This document shows positions 42,533 through 51,804 of a stretch of 64,000 nucleotides of DNA, one piece after another (the stretch's first letter is position 1; every line of letters starts with the position of its first letter). Both the position numbers and the translations under genes were made by a program. The notes below the pieces were generated by a model. That model ran no database searches, had not been told where the DNA came from, and was given only the letters and a program-made list of their open reading frames with translations. The DNA is from Achromobacter agilis. GTDB lineage: Bacteria; Pseudomonadota; Gammaproteobacteria; Burkholderiales; Burkholderiaceae_B. The DNA is taken from contig NZ_UFQB01000003.1 of assembly GCF_900496965.1 (NCBI RefSeq), forward strand, positions 1 to 64,000, in the 5' to 3' direction.

Positions 42533-43405
42533 TCATTTCACGCTGATCAGCCAATCGGAAAAAATGCTGAATGGGGCCCCAATGGCTCTCGCCGGGTTGC
42601 TGACCAGGTAATAGCCATTGCTGCTGTGCGCGGTATGGGGCATGGGCTGGACCAGTTGGCCGGTGGCGAAGTCCTGGGCGATGTAGGCGCGCTGGGTGAC
42701 CGCGATACCCAGTCCTTCGGCCGCGGCCTGCAGGCACAGGACGGCGTTGGCCAGCGGAATGAACCGAGTGTCGCTGCTGGCGGCCAGCCCCGCGGACTGT
42801 AGCCAGCGGTCCCAGCAGTCGGGGGCGATCATGGATTTGAGCAGGGTTTCGCCCAGCACGTCTTCGGGGCCGCGCAGGCGCCCGGCCAGCGCGGGCGAGC
42901 AGGCCAGCACGAGTTCATCGGGAAACAGCAGGTCGGCCCGCAGGCCCGGCCAATCGCCGCCGCCGCAACGCACGACGAAATCGGCGTTGTGCAGGTCGGT
43001 GTCGTCGGCGCGCGAAACCGTGGCGATTTCGATGTCGATGTCGCCATGCCGCACGTATAGCGAACCCAGCCGGGGCATGAGCCACTTGATGGCGAAGCTG
43101 GGAATGACCTTGACGCGGATGCGTCGATTGGCGCCCGCTTCGGCCGCCTTCGCGAGCACGCCCTCCAACTGATCGAAGAGTTCCGCCGCCTGCAGCGCGA
43201 GCTCGGTGCCGGCTGCGGTGAAGGCAATGTCGCGGCCGTCTTTCTGCACCAGCTGCACGCCCAGTTCGCTTTCCAGCCGCCGCACTTGGTGGCTGACGGC
43301 GCCGGGGGTGACGTGCAGAAGTTCGGCGGCCCGGCCGACGCCGCCGCTCCGATACACGGCATCCAGCACCCGGAGCGGCCCAAGGCGGTTTCTGAGTTTG
43401 TGCAT
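42533..43405 (-). CDS. LysR-family transcriptional regulator (GcvA-like)
   Basis: The 290-residue protein has the N-terminal helix-turn-helix (about 9-66, GRAAELLHVTPGAVSHQVRRLE) and an effector domain of the GcvA group. It is divergent from the Bug gene at 43547 and probably controls the downstream catabolic genes. A palindrome lies just upstream of its start. Confidence 0.9.
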   Translation of the reverse strand: MHKLRNRLGPLRVLDAVYRSGGVGRAAELLHVTPGAVSHQVRRLESELGVQLVQKDGRDIAFTAAGTELALQAAELFDQLEGVLAKAAEAGANRRIRVKVIPSFAIKWLMPRLGSLYVRHGDIDIEIATVSRADDTDLHNADFVVRCGGGDWPGLRADLLFPDELVLACSPALAGRLRGPEDVLGETLLKSMIAPDCWDRWLQSAGLAASSDTRFIPLANAVLCLQAAAEGLGIAVTQRAYIAQDFATGQLVQPMPHTAHSSNGYYLVSNPARAIGAPFSIFSDWLISVK

Positions 43406-43407
43406 AG

Positions 43408-43422
43408 TTGAAATTAATTCAA
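43408..43422. promoter_or_regulatory. Candidate LysR box
   Basis: TTGAAATTAATTCAA, a perfect 15-bp palindrome (TTGAA-N5-TTCAA), ends just before the regulator's start codon. Suits autoregulation and control of the divergent Bug gene. Confidence 0.4.
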
Positions 43423-43546
43423 TATTTGGAGAATAAGTTTCGACAGACGCCTAAGGAGAACGCGCCTACAGTCTGCCTTGCACGACAAAACTAAATCAAG
43501 TGTTGGGATGCGGTGTCCTGTCGTGTCGCGGCCAGGAGGAGACGAA

Positions 43547-44545
43547 ATGAGCGGGTTTTACCGGCGCAAGGCAGGCGTCTGCGCGTTGCTGCCCTTTTTT
43601 TGTGCGGCGTTCTGGGGCGGGAGCGCCGAGGCGGCCTATCCCGAGCGTTCCATCCGGCTGATCGTGCCTTTCGCGGCGGGCAGCGCGGCCGATACGCTGT
43701 CGCGCGTCGTGGCGTCGGCCCTGGCCGATGAGCTGGGCCAGCCGCTGGTGGTGGACAACAAGGCCGGCGCCGGCGGCACCATCGGCACGATGGATATCGC
43801 CCGCGCCAAGCCGGATGGCTATACCTTGGGTATTGCCGCGCAAGGAACATTCGTCAACAACCAGGTGCTCTATCGGGCGCCCGGCTATGACTCGATCAAG
43901 GATTTCAGCTTCATCGGCGAGATTGCCGATGTGCAGAACCTGCTGGTCGTGGCCGAGAAGTCTCCCTACCAAGATGCCCCCGCCTTGTTGGCCGATATCA
44001 AGGCCAAGCCGCCGGAGACGTTCCGGTATTCCTCCAGCGGGGTGGGAACCAGCCATCACATCGCCGGCGCCACGGTGTCGCAGTACCTGGACAAGCCGCT
44101 CATGCACGTGCCCTATACCGGCGCGCCCCAGGGGCTGAGCGCCATCATCAGCGGCGACGTGGACATGGGCTTGTACAACCTGCCGGTGGCCATCGGGCTG
44201 GTGAAGGCGGGCAAGCTCAAGGCGCTGGCCGTTACCGGGCCCAAGCGCTCCACGTTGCTGCCGGAAGTTCCCACGCTGCAGGAGAGCGGCTTGAAGGACT
44301 ACTCGGTCACGCTCTGGTGGGGCCTGGTCGGTCCGGCGGGATTGCCGGCCGACGTTTCCACACGCCTGTATGCGGCCCTGGACAAGGTCATGGGCCAGGC
44401 CGCGTTGCGCGAAAAGCTGATCGGCCAGGGCTTCACCTTGCCCGACATGCCCCTGCCCAAGCCTGCGGATTTCGAGGCCCTGGTGCGCCAAGACCTCGCC
44501 AAATGGGTTCCCGTCCTTAAGGAACTGGGAACCGCCGCGCAGTGA
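43547..44545 (+). CDS. Bug-type tripartite tricarboxylate transporter receptor
   Basis: The 332-residue precursor has a signal peptide (about 1-31, cut near AEAAYPE) and the family segments IRLIVPFAAGSAADTLSR and HVPYTGAPQGLSAI. AGGAGGAGACG lies before ATG 43547; the frame is open upstream without a site. It starts the plus-strand cluster that includes the MmgE/PrpD gene. Confidence 0.9.
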   Translation: MSGFYRRKAGVCALLPFFCAAFWGGSAEAAYPERSIRLIVPFAAGSAADTLSRVVASALADELGQPLVVDNKAGAGGTIGTMDIARAKPDGYTLGIAAQGTFVNNQVLYRAPGYDSIKDFSFIGEIADVQNLLVVAEKSPYQDAPALLADIKAKPPETFRYSSSGVGTSHHIAGATVSQYLDKPLMHVPYTGAPQGLSAIISGDVDMGLYNLPVAIGLVKAGKLKALAVTGPKRSTLLPEVPTLQESGLKDYSVTLWWGLVGPAGLPADVSTRLYAALDKVMGQAALREKLIGQGFTLPDMPLPKPADFEALVRQDLAKWVPVLKELGTAAQ

Positions 44546-44578
44546 TGCCGGCATAACGCATTCATCAAGGAAGCTATT

Positions 44579-45958
44579 GTGCAATTCCCCTCCGTGGCCC
44601 GCCCCTTGGCGCGCCAACTGGCCGACTTCGTCCTGTCCACACCCGCCGACGCGCTGCCGGCGCCCGCCATCGAGCACGCCAAGATGAGCCTGGCCAGCAC
44701 CTTGGCTAGCGCCGCCATGGGCTACGGCATCGAATCGGCTCGCATTATCCGCGAGGTTGAACTGGCCGATGGCGGCACGCCGGCGGCGGGCCTGTGGTTC
44801 GACGCCGGCCGCCTGCCGCTGGCCCGCGCCGCGTGCGTCAATGCGGTGGCCAGCGATGCGGCGGCGTCGGATGACAGCGATATGCGCAGCATTGCGCACA
44901 TCGGCACCATTGTTTCCAGCGTGGCGCTGGCCGTGGGCGAGCACGAGGGCGCGAGCGGCAGGGACGTGCTGGCCGCCATGGTGCTGGGCTATGAGGTCGC
45001 CGGGCGCATCGACGAGTCCCTGACGCCGGGCCGCATGCAGCGGGGGTTTCATGGGTCGTGGTCCACGGTGTTCGGGGCCTGCGTGGCGGCGGGCCGGCTC
45101 TTGCGCCTGGATGCGCCGCGCCTGGCCCACGCCATCGCGCTCTCGGCAACCTCGGCTAGCGGCATGGCCATTGCGGCCGACACCAGTTGCGCGCGGGAGT
45201 ACCACGCCGGCCAGGCGGCAAGCGCCGGCATACGCGCGGCGCTCGCGGCGCAGCGGGGGTTCGAGGGCGAACTGGGCGTGCTGGAGCAGCCGCGAGGCCT
45301 GCTCGATGCCTTGGGCGGGCAATCGCGCGAGGACATCGTTCGCGACTGGGGCGCTTCCTGGGACATCGTGACCGACATGGCCATCAAACTCATGCCGGGC
45401 GCGCATCCCTTCCATGCAACGGCCGAGGCGGCGGCCGACGCCGCGCGCGCCGGCGCCGTCCAGCCGGGCGGCATCGCGCGCATCGTTGTGTCGGCGGCGG
45501 TGCAGTGGACCAATTTCAAGGGCGAACCCCATCCGCGCAATCTGGTCGACGCGGCGCACAGCCTGCCTTATTTCGTGGCGGCGTCGATTGCCGACGGCGG
45601 CTTCGGCTGGGCGCATATGGAGGTGGCCAGGATGGCCGATCCGGTGATCGCCGCGCTGCAGGACAAGGTCGAATTCGATCCCGATCCGCCGCCTCTGCCT
45701 GACCGCTTCCCGCACCGGCACGGCGGCACGGTCACGATACACATGCAGGACGGCGCGGTGCATCGCGCCACTTGCCGGGCGCCGCGCGGCTCTGGCGCCC
45801 GCGGGATCGACTGGCGCGACGTCGAGGCCAAGTTCCTGCAGCTGTTTCCGCTGGCCGGCCTGGCGACAGGAAGGGCCGAGGCCTGCCTGGAGAGCATCGC
45901 GCAGTTGGACAGGGCGGATTCCGTCCGCACGCTGGCGGGATGGCTGAGCCGGCGCTGA
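44579..45958 (+). CDS. MmgE/PrpD-family protein
   Basis: The 459-residue protein is related to 2-methylcitrate dehydratase and cis-aconitate decarboxylase; family members dehydrate, decarboxylate or isomerise tricarboxylate-like substrates. Segments include HEGASGRDVLAAMVLGYEVAGRI and WDIVTDMAIKLMPGAHPFHA. GTG 44579 is the start, with AAGGA upstream. It lies between two Bug genes, and the cluster suggests a role in an undefined carboxylate pathway, not propionate metabolism, since prpB and prpC are absent. Confidence 0.88.
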   Translation: MQFPSVARPLARQLADFVLSTPADALPAPAIEHAKMSLASTLASAAMGYGIESARIIREVELADGGTPAAGLWFDAGRLPLARAACVNAVASDAAASDDSDMRSIAHIGTIVSSVALAVGEHEGASGRDVLAAMVLGYEVAGRIDESLTPGRMQRGFHGSWSTVFGACVAAGRLLRLDAPRLAHAIALSATSASGMAIAADTSCAREYHAGQAASAGIRAALAAQRGFEGELGVLEQPRGLLDALGGQSREDIVRDWGASWDIVTDMAIKLMPGAHPFHATAEAAADAARAGAVQPGGIARIVVSAAVQWTNFKGEPHPRNLVDAAHSLPYFVAASIADGGFGWAHMEVARMADPVIAALQDKVEFDPDPPPLPDRFPHRHGGTVTIHMQDGAVHRATCRAPRGSGARGIDWRDVEAKFLQLFPLAGLATGRAEACLESIAQLDRADSVRTLAGWLSRR

Positions 45959-46017
45959 ACCGTTTTTTTCCACCAAGGCACAAGGCCGCAAAGGCCGCCC
46001 CATCGAGAGGAGACAAC

Positions 46018-47001
46018 ATGAAACGACGCATCGTATCCGCGCTTGCCGGTATCGCCCTTTGCCTGGGGGCGGGCCAGGCGGCCGTCGCCCAGGAGAGCTT
46101 CCCGTCGAAGTCCGTCACCATCATGGTGGGGGTCGCGCCCGGCGGCAGCCTGGACGCCCTGGCCCGCCTGATCGCCAGCGAACTGGGCAAGGCCACCAAG
46201 ACGACGTTCGTGGTGGAGAACGTCACCGGCGCGGGCGGGCTGCTGGCATTCCAGCGGCTGAGCCGGTCGGCGCCGGACGGCTACACCCTGATGTTCAGCA
46301 ATCAGTCCATGGTGCTGATCCCGCTGCTGTATCCCAAGGCCGGCCTGGACATCGTCAAGGACACGACGGCGGTAGGCACCGTTGCCAACGTGCCTATGGT
46401 GCTCAGCGTAAGCAATCAGAGCGGCATCCAGGATCTGCCCTCCATGCTGGCCGGCATGCGCAGCGGCGAGCTCAAGTTGAACTTCGGCTCTGGCGGACCC
46501 GGCACCACCGCCCATCTGGCCGAGGCGATGTTCCTGCAGATGGCGGGCGTGCACGCCGAACTGGTGCAGTACCGCGGCTCGGGGCCGGCCATTACCGACC
46601 TGATGGGCGGCACCATACAGTCGGTGCTGGACCAGACGGTCACCATGTTGCCCTTGCACCGTGGCAAGCAGATCAAGGCCATCGCCGTGGCATCGAAAGA
46701 GCGCTTGCCGCAGATGCCCGACGTGCCGACCTTCGCCGAAGGCGGTGTGCCCCAGTTCGATCTGCAGATCTGGAATGGTCTGGTGGCGCCCAAGGGCACG
46801 CCCAAGGCCGTGGTCGATAAGCTGGCCCAGGCCTTGACCGAGGCGGTCCAGTCGCCTGACTTCCGCGCCCGCATCGACAGCCTGGCCGCGCAGATTCCCT
46901 CGGCCGAGGAGCGCAGCCCCGAGACCTTTGCCCGCGTGCTGCAGCGGGATCAGAAACAGTTCGCCGAGCTGGCCAGGCAGATCGGCCTGCAGGCCCGCTA
47001 A
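46018..47001 (+). CDS. Bug-type tripartite tricarboxylate transporter receptor
   Basis: The 327-residue precursor has a signal peptide (cut near AVAQE), then FPSKSVTIMVGVAPGGSLDALAR and YRGSGPAITDLMGGTI. AGAGGAGACAAC precedes ATG 46018. It lies 59 bp after the MmgE/PrpD gene and 36 bp before the dehydrogenase gene, so it is inside the operon. Ligand unknown. Confidence 0.9.
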   Translation: MKRRIVSALAGIALCLGAGQAAVAQESFPSKSVTIMVGVAPGGSLDALARLIASELGKATKTTFVVENVTGAGGLLAFQRLSRSAPDGYTLMFSNQSMVLIPLLYPKAGLDIVKDTTAVGTVANVPMVLSVSNQSGIQDLPSMLAGMRSGELKLNFGSGGPGTTAHLAEAMFLQMAGVHAELVQYRGSGPAITDLMGGTIQSVLDQTVTMLPLHRGKQIKAIAVASKERLPQMPDVPTFAEGGVPQFDLQIWNGLVAPKGTPKAVVDKLAQALTEAVQSPDFRARIDSLAAQIPSAEERSPETFARVLQRDQKQFAELARQIGLQAR

Positions 47002-47037
47002 CCCCAGCCGCCAGCGGCATACTTCGAGGATGGAAAG

Positions 47038-47937
47038 ATGAGCGAGACGATTTACGGATTCATCGGATTGGGCAATATGGGCGGCCCCATGGCGGGGCGT
47101 CTGCTCGACGCCGGCTACCCGCTGCATGTGGCCGATAGCAATCCCGCCGTGCGCCAGCAACTGGCGGCCCGCGGCGCTGTGGCCCACGACAGCGCGCGGG
47201 CCGTGGGCGACGCGGCCGACGTGGTCTTCCTGAGCCTGCCCGACGGCAAGGTGGTGGAACAGGTGCTGGGCGGCGAACAGGGGCTGGCGCGGGCAGGAAG
47301 GGCCAAGTGCGTGGTCGATTTGTCGACCATCGGCCCGGCGGCGGCGCGGCGCGCCTTCGACACGCTGGCCGCGCAAGGCATCGAGTACGTGGATGCGCCC
47401 ATCAGCGGCGGGCCGACGGGCGCCGAGCGCGGCACCCTGGCGGTCATGGTCGCCTGCCCGCCGGCGCGCTACGAGGCGTTGGCGCAGGTGCTGTCCACTT
47501 TCGGCAAGCCCTTCTATCTGGGCGCCGAAGCCGGGCAGGCCCAGGTGATGAAGCTGGCCAACAACCTGTTGTCGGCCACCGCCGTGGCGATCACTTCGGA
47601 AGCCATGGCGCTGGGGGTGAAGGCCGGCCTGGATCCCAGCGTCATGATCGACGTCATCAATGCCGGGTCCGGCCGCAACTCGGCCACCATGGAGAAGTTC
47701 CCCAAGGCCGTGCTGACCGGCACGTTCAACGTGGGCTTCGCGGCACGCCTGGCGCACAAGGACGTGCGCCTGTGCCTGGAAGAGGCCGAGCGCTATGGCG
47801 TGCCCATGGTGGTGGGGTCATCGGTGCGCGAGATGCTGGTGATGACCACCGCCATCTGCGGCCGGGACGCCGACTACGCCGACGTGGCGCGCGTGGTCGA
47901 GGACTGGGCGGGCGTGAAGGTCCGCGCCAGGCAATAA
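47038..47937 (+). CDS. 3-hydroxyisobutyrate-dehydrogenase-family NAD(P) oxidoreductase
   Basis: The 299-residue protein begins with the Rossmann motif GFIGLGNMGGPMAGRLL. It carries the substrate-binding DAPISGGPTGAERGTLA and a catalytic Lys in KLANNLLSATA. Family members are beta-hydroxyacid dehydrogenases of short substrates such as 3-hydroxyisobutyrate, tartronate semialdehyde or glyoxylate. A second paralogue lies in the same cluster at 48739. Confidence 0.88.
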   Translation: MSETIYGFIGLGNMGGPMAGRLLDAGYPLHVADSNPAVRQQLAARGAVAHDSARAVGDAADVVFLSLPDGKVVEQVLGGEQGLARAGRAKCVVDLSTIGPAAARRAFDTLAAQGIEYVDAPISGGPTGAERGTLAVMVACPPARYEALAQVLSTFGKPFYLGAEAGQAQVMKLANNLLSATAVAITSEAMALGVKAGLDPSVMIDVINAGSGRNSATMEKFPKAVLTGTFNVGFAARLAHKDVRLCLEEAERYGVPMVVGSSVREMLVMTTAICGRDADYADVARVVEDWAGVKVRARQ

Positions 47938-47961
47938 CAGGCATCGCGAAAAGGAGGCGTC

Positions 47962-48705
47962 ATGGGAGTGCTGGACGGCAAGGTGGCGATCATTACCGGC
48001 GGCGCGGGAGGCATCGGCCGCGGGATCGCACGGGCTTATGCGCGCGAAGGCGCCCGGGTAGGGCTGCTGGATATCGATGAGGCATTGCTGGCCGAGGCCG
48101 CGCGCGATGTGCCGGGCGCGGTGCCGCTGCCCTGCGACATCTGCGACCGCAAGCAGGTCTTGCGCGTGGTCGACGCCTATGCGGGAGAGTCGGGCGGCCT
48201 GGATATCCTGGTCAACAACGCGGCGTATTTCTTCTATGCGCCCTTGGTCGACATGCCGGAAGACGAGGTCGGCAGGATGTTGGACGTAGGCCTGAAAGGG
48301 GCGCTGTGGTCGCTGCAGGCCGCCACTCCGCATCTGATCGCGCGCGGCGGCGGCGCGATCATCAACCTGTCGTCGGTGGCGGTGTCGGTGTCGATTTCCC
48401 GCGCAGGGGTGTACAGCGCCATCAAGGGCGCGCTGGACGCCCTGACTCGCCAACAGGCCGTGGAGCTCGGCGGCCACGGCATCCGCGTCAATGCGCTGGC
48501 GCCGGGGCCCGTCGTCACGCCGGGCGCGAGTTCGGTGATTTCCGAGGAAGGTTGGGCCGCGCGCCGCCGCCGCACGCCCTTGAACCGACTGGCCACGCGC
48601 GCCGACGTGGCCGAGGCTGCCGTGTTCCTGGCGTCGGAATCGAGCGCAACCGTGGCCGGCATCACGCTCAAGGTGGACGGGGCGATGACCGTCCTGGGTT
48701 ACTAG
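47962..48705 (+). CDS. Short-chain dehydrogenase/reductase
   Basis: The 247-residue SDR has TGGAGGIGRGIARAYA (cofactor loop), NNA, catalytic Ser in NLSSVAVS and Tyr-x3-Lys in YSAIKG. It oxidises or reduces a secondary alcohol. AAAAGGAGGC precedes the ATG. Located between the two 3-hydroxyisobutyrate-type dehydrogenases, so its substrate is probably in the same pathway. Confidence 0.9.
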   Translation: MGVLDGKVAIITGGAGGIGRGIARAYAREGARVGLLDIDEALLAEAARDVPGAVPLPCDICDRKQVLRVVDAYAGESGGLDILVNNAAYFFYAPLVDMPEDEVGRMLDVGLKGALWSLQAATPHLIARGGGAIINLSSVAVSVSISRAGVYSAIKGALDALTRQQAVELGGHGIRVNALAPGPVVTPGASSVISEEGWAARRRRTPLNRLATRADVAEAAVFLASESSATVAGITLKVDGAMTVLGY

Positions 48706-48738
48706 CGTCCGGACGGCCGGGGGCAAAGGAGAACGCAG

Positions 48739-49632
48739 ATGGACAGGAAACGTGTCGGTTTTATCGGCCTGGGCAATATGGGCGGCCGCCTGGCGCGGCG
48801 GCTGGTCGGCGCGGGCATCGCGGTGCGCGGGTACGACAGCGATCCGGCGCGCGCGGCCGCGGCCGGCGCCGAGGCGGCCGCGACAATCCGCGACGTCATG
48901 GAATACGCCGACGTCGTCATGCTGTCGCTGCCCGACAGCAAAGTGGTGGAGTCTGTGGTGGAGGGCGCGGGCGGCATCCTGGAGCACTGCCGCGAGGGCC
49001 AGATCGTGATCGACCTGAGCACGGCGGCGGCCAGTTCCACGGTGCGCCTGAGCGCGCGCTTCGCCAAGCAGGGCGTACGGTATGTCGACGCCGGCATATC
49101 GGGCGGCGCGGCGGCGGCGGAGAAGGGCGCGCTGACGTTGATGGTGGGCGGGGAGCCCGACGCCATCGAGGCCATCGGCTGGGCGTTCGACCCCATCAGC
49201 GCCAAGGTCGTGACCATGGGCGGCAGCGGCGCAGGGCATGCCACCAAGCTGCTCAACAACTTCCTGAACGCGGTCAGCCTGGCGGCCACCGCCGAGGTGA
49301 TGGTGGCGGGTAAAAAAGCCGGCCTGGATCTGCATCGCCTGCTCGACGTGATCAACAGCAGCAGCGGGGTGAACTTCGCCACGCTCAACCGCTTTCCCTT
49401 CATCGTCGATGGCAACTACCTCGAAGGCGGATTGACCAGCAAGCTGATGAGTAAGGACGTGGTGCTGTATGTGGATATGGCGCGCGAGCTGGGCGTGGCC
49501 TCGCTGAATGCGGCCGGGCCGGCGGCCTGCTTCGGCCTGGCCGCGGTGCTGGGCTACGGCGACCAGATCAGCAACCGCGTGGTGGACGCCATCGGCGACG
49601 TATCGGGCGGCGTCCGCCTGAAATCCGTTTGA
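48739..49632 (+). CDS. 3-hydroxyisobutyrate-dehydrogenase-family NAD(P) oxidoreductase (second)
   Basis: The 297-residue protein starts RVGFIGLGNMGGRLARRLV, with DAGISGGAAAAEKGALTLMV and a Lys in KLLNNFLNAVSLA as the expected substrate and catalytic residues. Similar in layout to the paralogue at 47038 but clearly diverged, so two different beta-hydroxy acids are probable. Confidence 0.88.
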   Translation: MDRKRVGFIGLGNMGGRLARRLVGAGIAVRGYDSDPARAAAAGAEAAATIRDVMEYADVVMLSLPDSKVVESVVEGAGGILEHCREGQIVIDLSTAAASSTVRLSARFAKQGVRYVDAGISGGAAAAEKGALTLMVGGEPDAIEAIGWAFDPISAKVVTMGGSGAGHATKLLNNFLNAVSLAATAEVMVAGKKAGLDLHRLLDVINSSSGVNFATLNRFPFIVDGNYLEGGLTSKLMSKDVVLYVDMARELGVASLNAAGPAACFGLAAVLGYGDQISNRVVDAIGDVSGGVRLKSV

Positions 49633-49646
49633 ACCAAGGAGCTTTC

Positions 49647-50054
49647 ATGCAAGTCTTTCATGGCAGGGACCAGGGCAAGCCTTCCGAGCAGCGCAGCGCG
49701 ACATTCACCGGCGTGGTCTGGGCCGATCCGGTCATGCCCCCGGCGGACAACGTCGGCATCAACCACGTCTTTTTTTCTCCGGGGGCGCGTACGTTCTGGC
49801 ACACCCACGAGCACGGGCAGGTCCTGCACGTGACCTCGGGCCGCGGCTGGATCTGTGTCGAAGGCGAAGCGCCTCAGGCAATCCGCCAGGGCGACGTGGT
49901 GTGGATCCGGCCTCACGAAAGGCACTGGCACGGCGCGGCCGCCGACACCTTTATGGCTCATCTGGCCATCTCGCTGGGCAAGGCCGATTGGCAGGAAGCG
50001 CTGCCCGACACCGACTACGCGCGCGTGGAGCGCTGCGCAACGGAGGCGCAATGA
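49647..50054 (+). CDS. Cupin-domain protein
   Basis: The 135-residue single cupin has metal-binding patterns WHTHEHGQVLHV and HERHWHGA. These His/Glu ligands make a metal-binding role likely, as in small dioxygenases or isomerases of catabolic clusters. AAGGAG lies 6 bp before ATG 49647. Overlaps the NIPSNAP gene start by 4 bp (ATGA). Confidence 0.85.
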   Translation: MQVFHGRDQGKPSEQRSATFTGVVWADPVMPPADNVGINHVFFSPGARTFWHTHEHGQVLHVTSGRGWICVEGEAPQAIRQGDVVWIRPHERHWHGAAADTFMAHLAISLGKADWQEALPDTDYARVERCATEAQ

Positions 50055-50377
50055 TCATCGAAACACGTATCTACCACTGCCTGCCCGGCCGCTTGCCGGC
50101 GCTGCACGAGCGATTCAGCACCGCGACCCTGGGCTTTTTCAAGAAGTACGGTATCGTGCCCCTGGGGTTCTGGACGACGCTCGTGGGCCCCAGCAATCAT
50201 GCCCTGACCTATATGCTGCAATGGGAAAGCCTGGCGGAGCGCGAGCGCAAATGGAATGCCTTCCAGGCCGATCCCGAGTGGATCGCCAAGCGCGCCGCGA
50301 GCGAGGCGGAACGGCCCATCGTGGAGCGCGTCGAGAACTTTTTCCTCAGCCCGACGGAGTACTCGCCCCTGCGTTGA
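50051..50377 (+). CDS. NIPSNAP-family protein
   Basis: The 108-residue protein begins MIIETRIYHCLPGRLPALHERF, the typical ferredoxin-like alpha/beta-barrel NIPSNAP start, and ends with a FFLSPTEYSPL tail. Bacterial members are often encoded in catabolic clusters, but their chemistry is not known. Co-translated with the cupin gene. Confidence 0.82.
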   Translation: MIIETRIYHCLPGRLPALHERFSTATLGFFKKYGIVPLGFWTTLVGPSNHALTYMLQWESLAERERKWNAFQADPEWIAKRAASEAERPIVERVENFFLSPTEYSPLR

Positions 50378-50454
50378 TGGGGCGGGCGGAATCCGAGGGG
50401 GCCGGGAGCAGGGTCGCTGCCACCCCGGCCTTAGCCATCCGAAGGAGACGATTC

Positions 50455-50796
50455 ATGCCGAAGTTTGTGACGATCGGATATGGAACCCGCGAAGGTTACG
50501 ACCGTACCGCGGCAGCCGTCCGGGATGCGGCGCATGCGCACGACGCAGCATTGCGGAAAGATGGCGTCTTGATGGGCATTGCGGGCAAGCCGGTGCAGGT
50601 GCGCAATCCCGATGCTGCCGGGGTGGAAACGGAGAACGGGCCGTTCATGAGGTCGCCCTTGCCGGTGGCGGGCTTTGCCATCATCGAGGCGGCGGATCTG
50701 GCGGAAGCCATGGCCATGGTGTCGCGAACGCCCTGCGCGGTTGCGCACGGGGTGGTCGAGGTGTGGCCGTTGGAACAACCGCTTGACGCGGCGTAG
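50455..50796 (+). CDS. YCII-related / dimeric alpha-beta-barrel protein
   Basis: The 113-residue protein starts MPKFVTIGYGTREGYDRTA; the segment GPFMRSPLPVAGFAIIEAADLAEAMAMVSRTPCA resembles YCII-family sigma-factor-neighbour proteins. AAGGAGACG lies before ATG 50455. Function unknown; the frame starts inside a longer shadow frame. Confidence 0.7.
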   Translation: MPKFVTIGYGTREGYDRTAAAVRDAAHAHDAALRKDGVLMGIAGKPVQVRNPDAAGVETENGPFMRSPLPVAGFAIIEAADLAEAMAMVSRTPCAVAHGVVEVWPLEQPLDAA

Positions 50797-50809
50797 GCGG
50801 CGGGCGGCG

Positions 50810-51712
50810 CTACGGCGAGGACTGCCGGTCCCGGCCCAGGCGGCGCAATTCGTCCAGGGTAAGGCGCAGCAGCCGGGAGGGCTGGTCGTCGCGGCGCACA
50901 TACATGCCGACCGAGCGCGAAAGCGCCCGTTGCAGCCGGGTCTTGCGCACGCCGCGCTGCGTTGCATTGTCCAGCGAGGACTCCGGTAGCAGCGCGATGC
51001 CGCAGTTGTGCTGCACGAAGCGGGCGATGGTGTTCAGGTCGCGCAGGGAATAGACAGGATGGAAGGGCTGGGATGCGGCCTGAAAGGCGCGTTCCGTCAA
51101 TACGCGCACGCTGGTGCCGGGCGGCATGCTGATCAGGGGCAGCCGTGCCAGTTCCGCGGGCGCCCAGTGCGTGATGTCCGGCTTGATCTGGGTGCTGTGA
51201 AACAGTACGAAGGGTTCGGTGAACAGTTCCTGATAGACGAGGTCGGAGGCGCCTTCATCGTTCATGGTGGTGACGGCGATGTCCACGCGCCGATCGCGCA
51301 GCAATTGCAGGGCTTCGTTGGCGATGGGGTCGTACACGTCTACCTGGACCCGCGGCTGCCTGCGCCCGAGGCTTTGGATCAATAGCGGAATGAGCGAGGC
51401 CGCGAGCGTGGGCAGCGCCGCCACGGCCACGCGGTTGTTGCGGTCGCGCAGCCGCTGTTCCAGCTCCAGCATGCCTTTTTCATGCAGCGCGGTGATCTTG
51501 CGCGCAATGTCCAGGATGTCCTGGCCTTCGCGCGACAGACGCACCATGCGGGTGGTGCGCTCGAAGAGCTTGACGCCCAGCGTCTCTTCCGTTTCTTTCA
51601 GCAGTTTGCTCAGCGTGGGCTGCGTGACGTGCAGCATCTCGGCCGTTCTTTGAAAACTCAGCGTATCGGCCAGCAGCACGAAGATGCGCAGTTGTCTCGT
51701 CGTCAGATTCAT
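50810..51712 (-). CDS. LysR-family transcriptional regulator
   Basis: The 300-residue protein has the helix-turn-helix (about 2-62, SFQRTAEMLHVTQPTLSKLLKETE) typical of the CynR/CysB-like group, and an effector domain. It diverges from the SDR gene at 51805 and ends 14 bp from the stop of the YCII gene, so it may control the downstream SDR-CMD-Bug operon. Confidence 0.9.
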   Translation of the reverse strand: MNLTTRQLRIFVLLADTLSFQRTAEMLHVTQPTLSKLLKETEETLGVKLFERTTRMVRLSREGQDILDIARKITALHEKGMLELEQRLRDRNNRVAVAALPTLAASLIPLLIQSLGRRQPRVQVDVYDPIANEALQLLRDRRVDIAVTTMNDEGASDLVYQELFTEPFVLFHSTQIKPDITHWAPAELARLPLISMPPGTSVRVLTERAFQAASQPFHPVYSLRDLNTIARFVQHNCGIALLPESSLDNATQRGVRKTRLQRALSRSVGMYVRRDDQPSRLLRLTLDELRRLGRDRQSSP

Positions 51713-51804
51713 TCTTTTTGTCTATCAATACCGTTCAAATCGGAACTTAACCTCGGCGCCTGGCTGCTTTAGCCTTTGCATCACGGACTTTCTCTGGAGC
51801 TGGG

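Noticed and set aside
43496..46003. Long minus-strand frames opposite Bug and MmgE/PrpD genes
   Set aside because: Arg, His, Gly and Ala rich, no motifs, and the plus-strand genes have ribosome sites and signal peptides.
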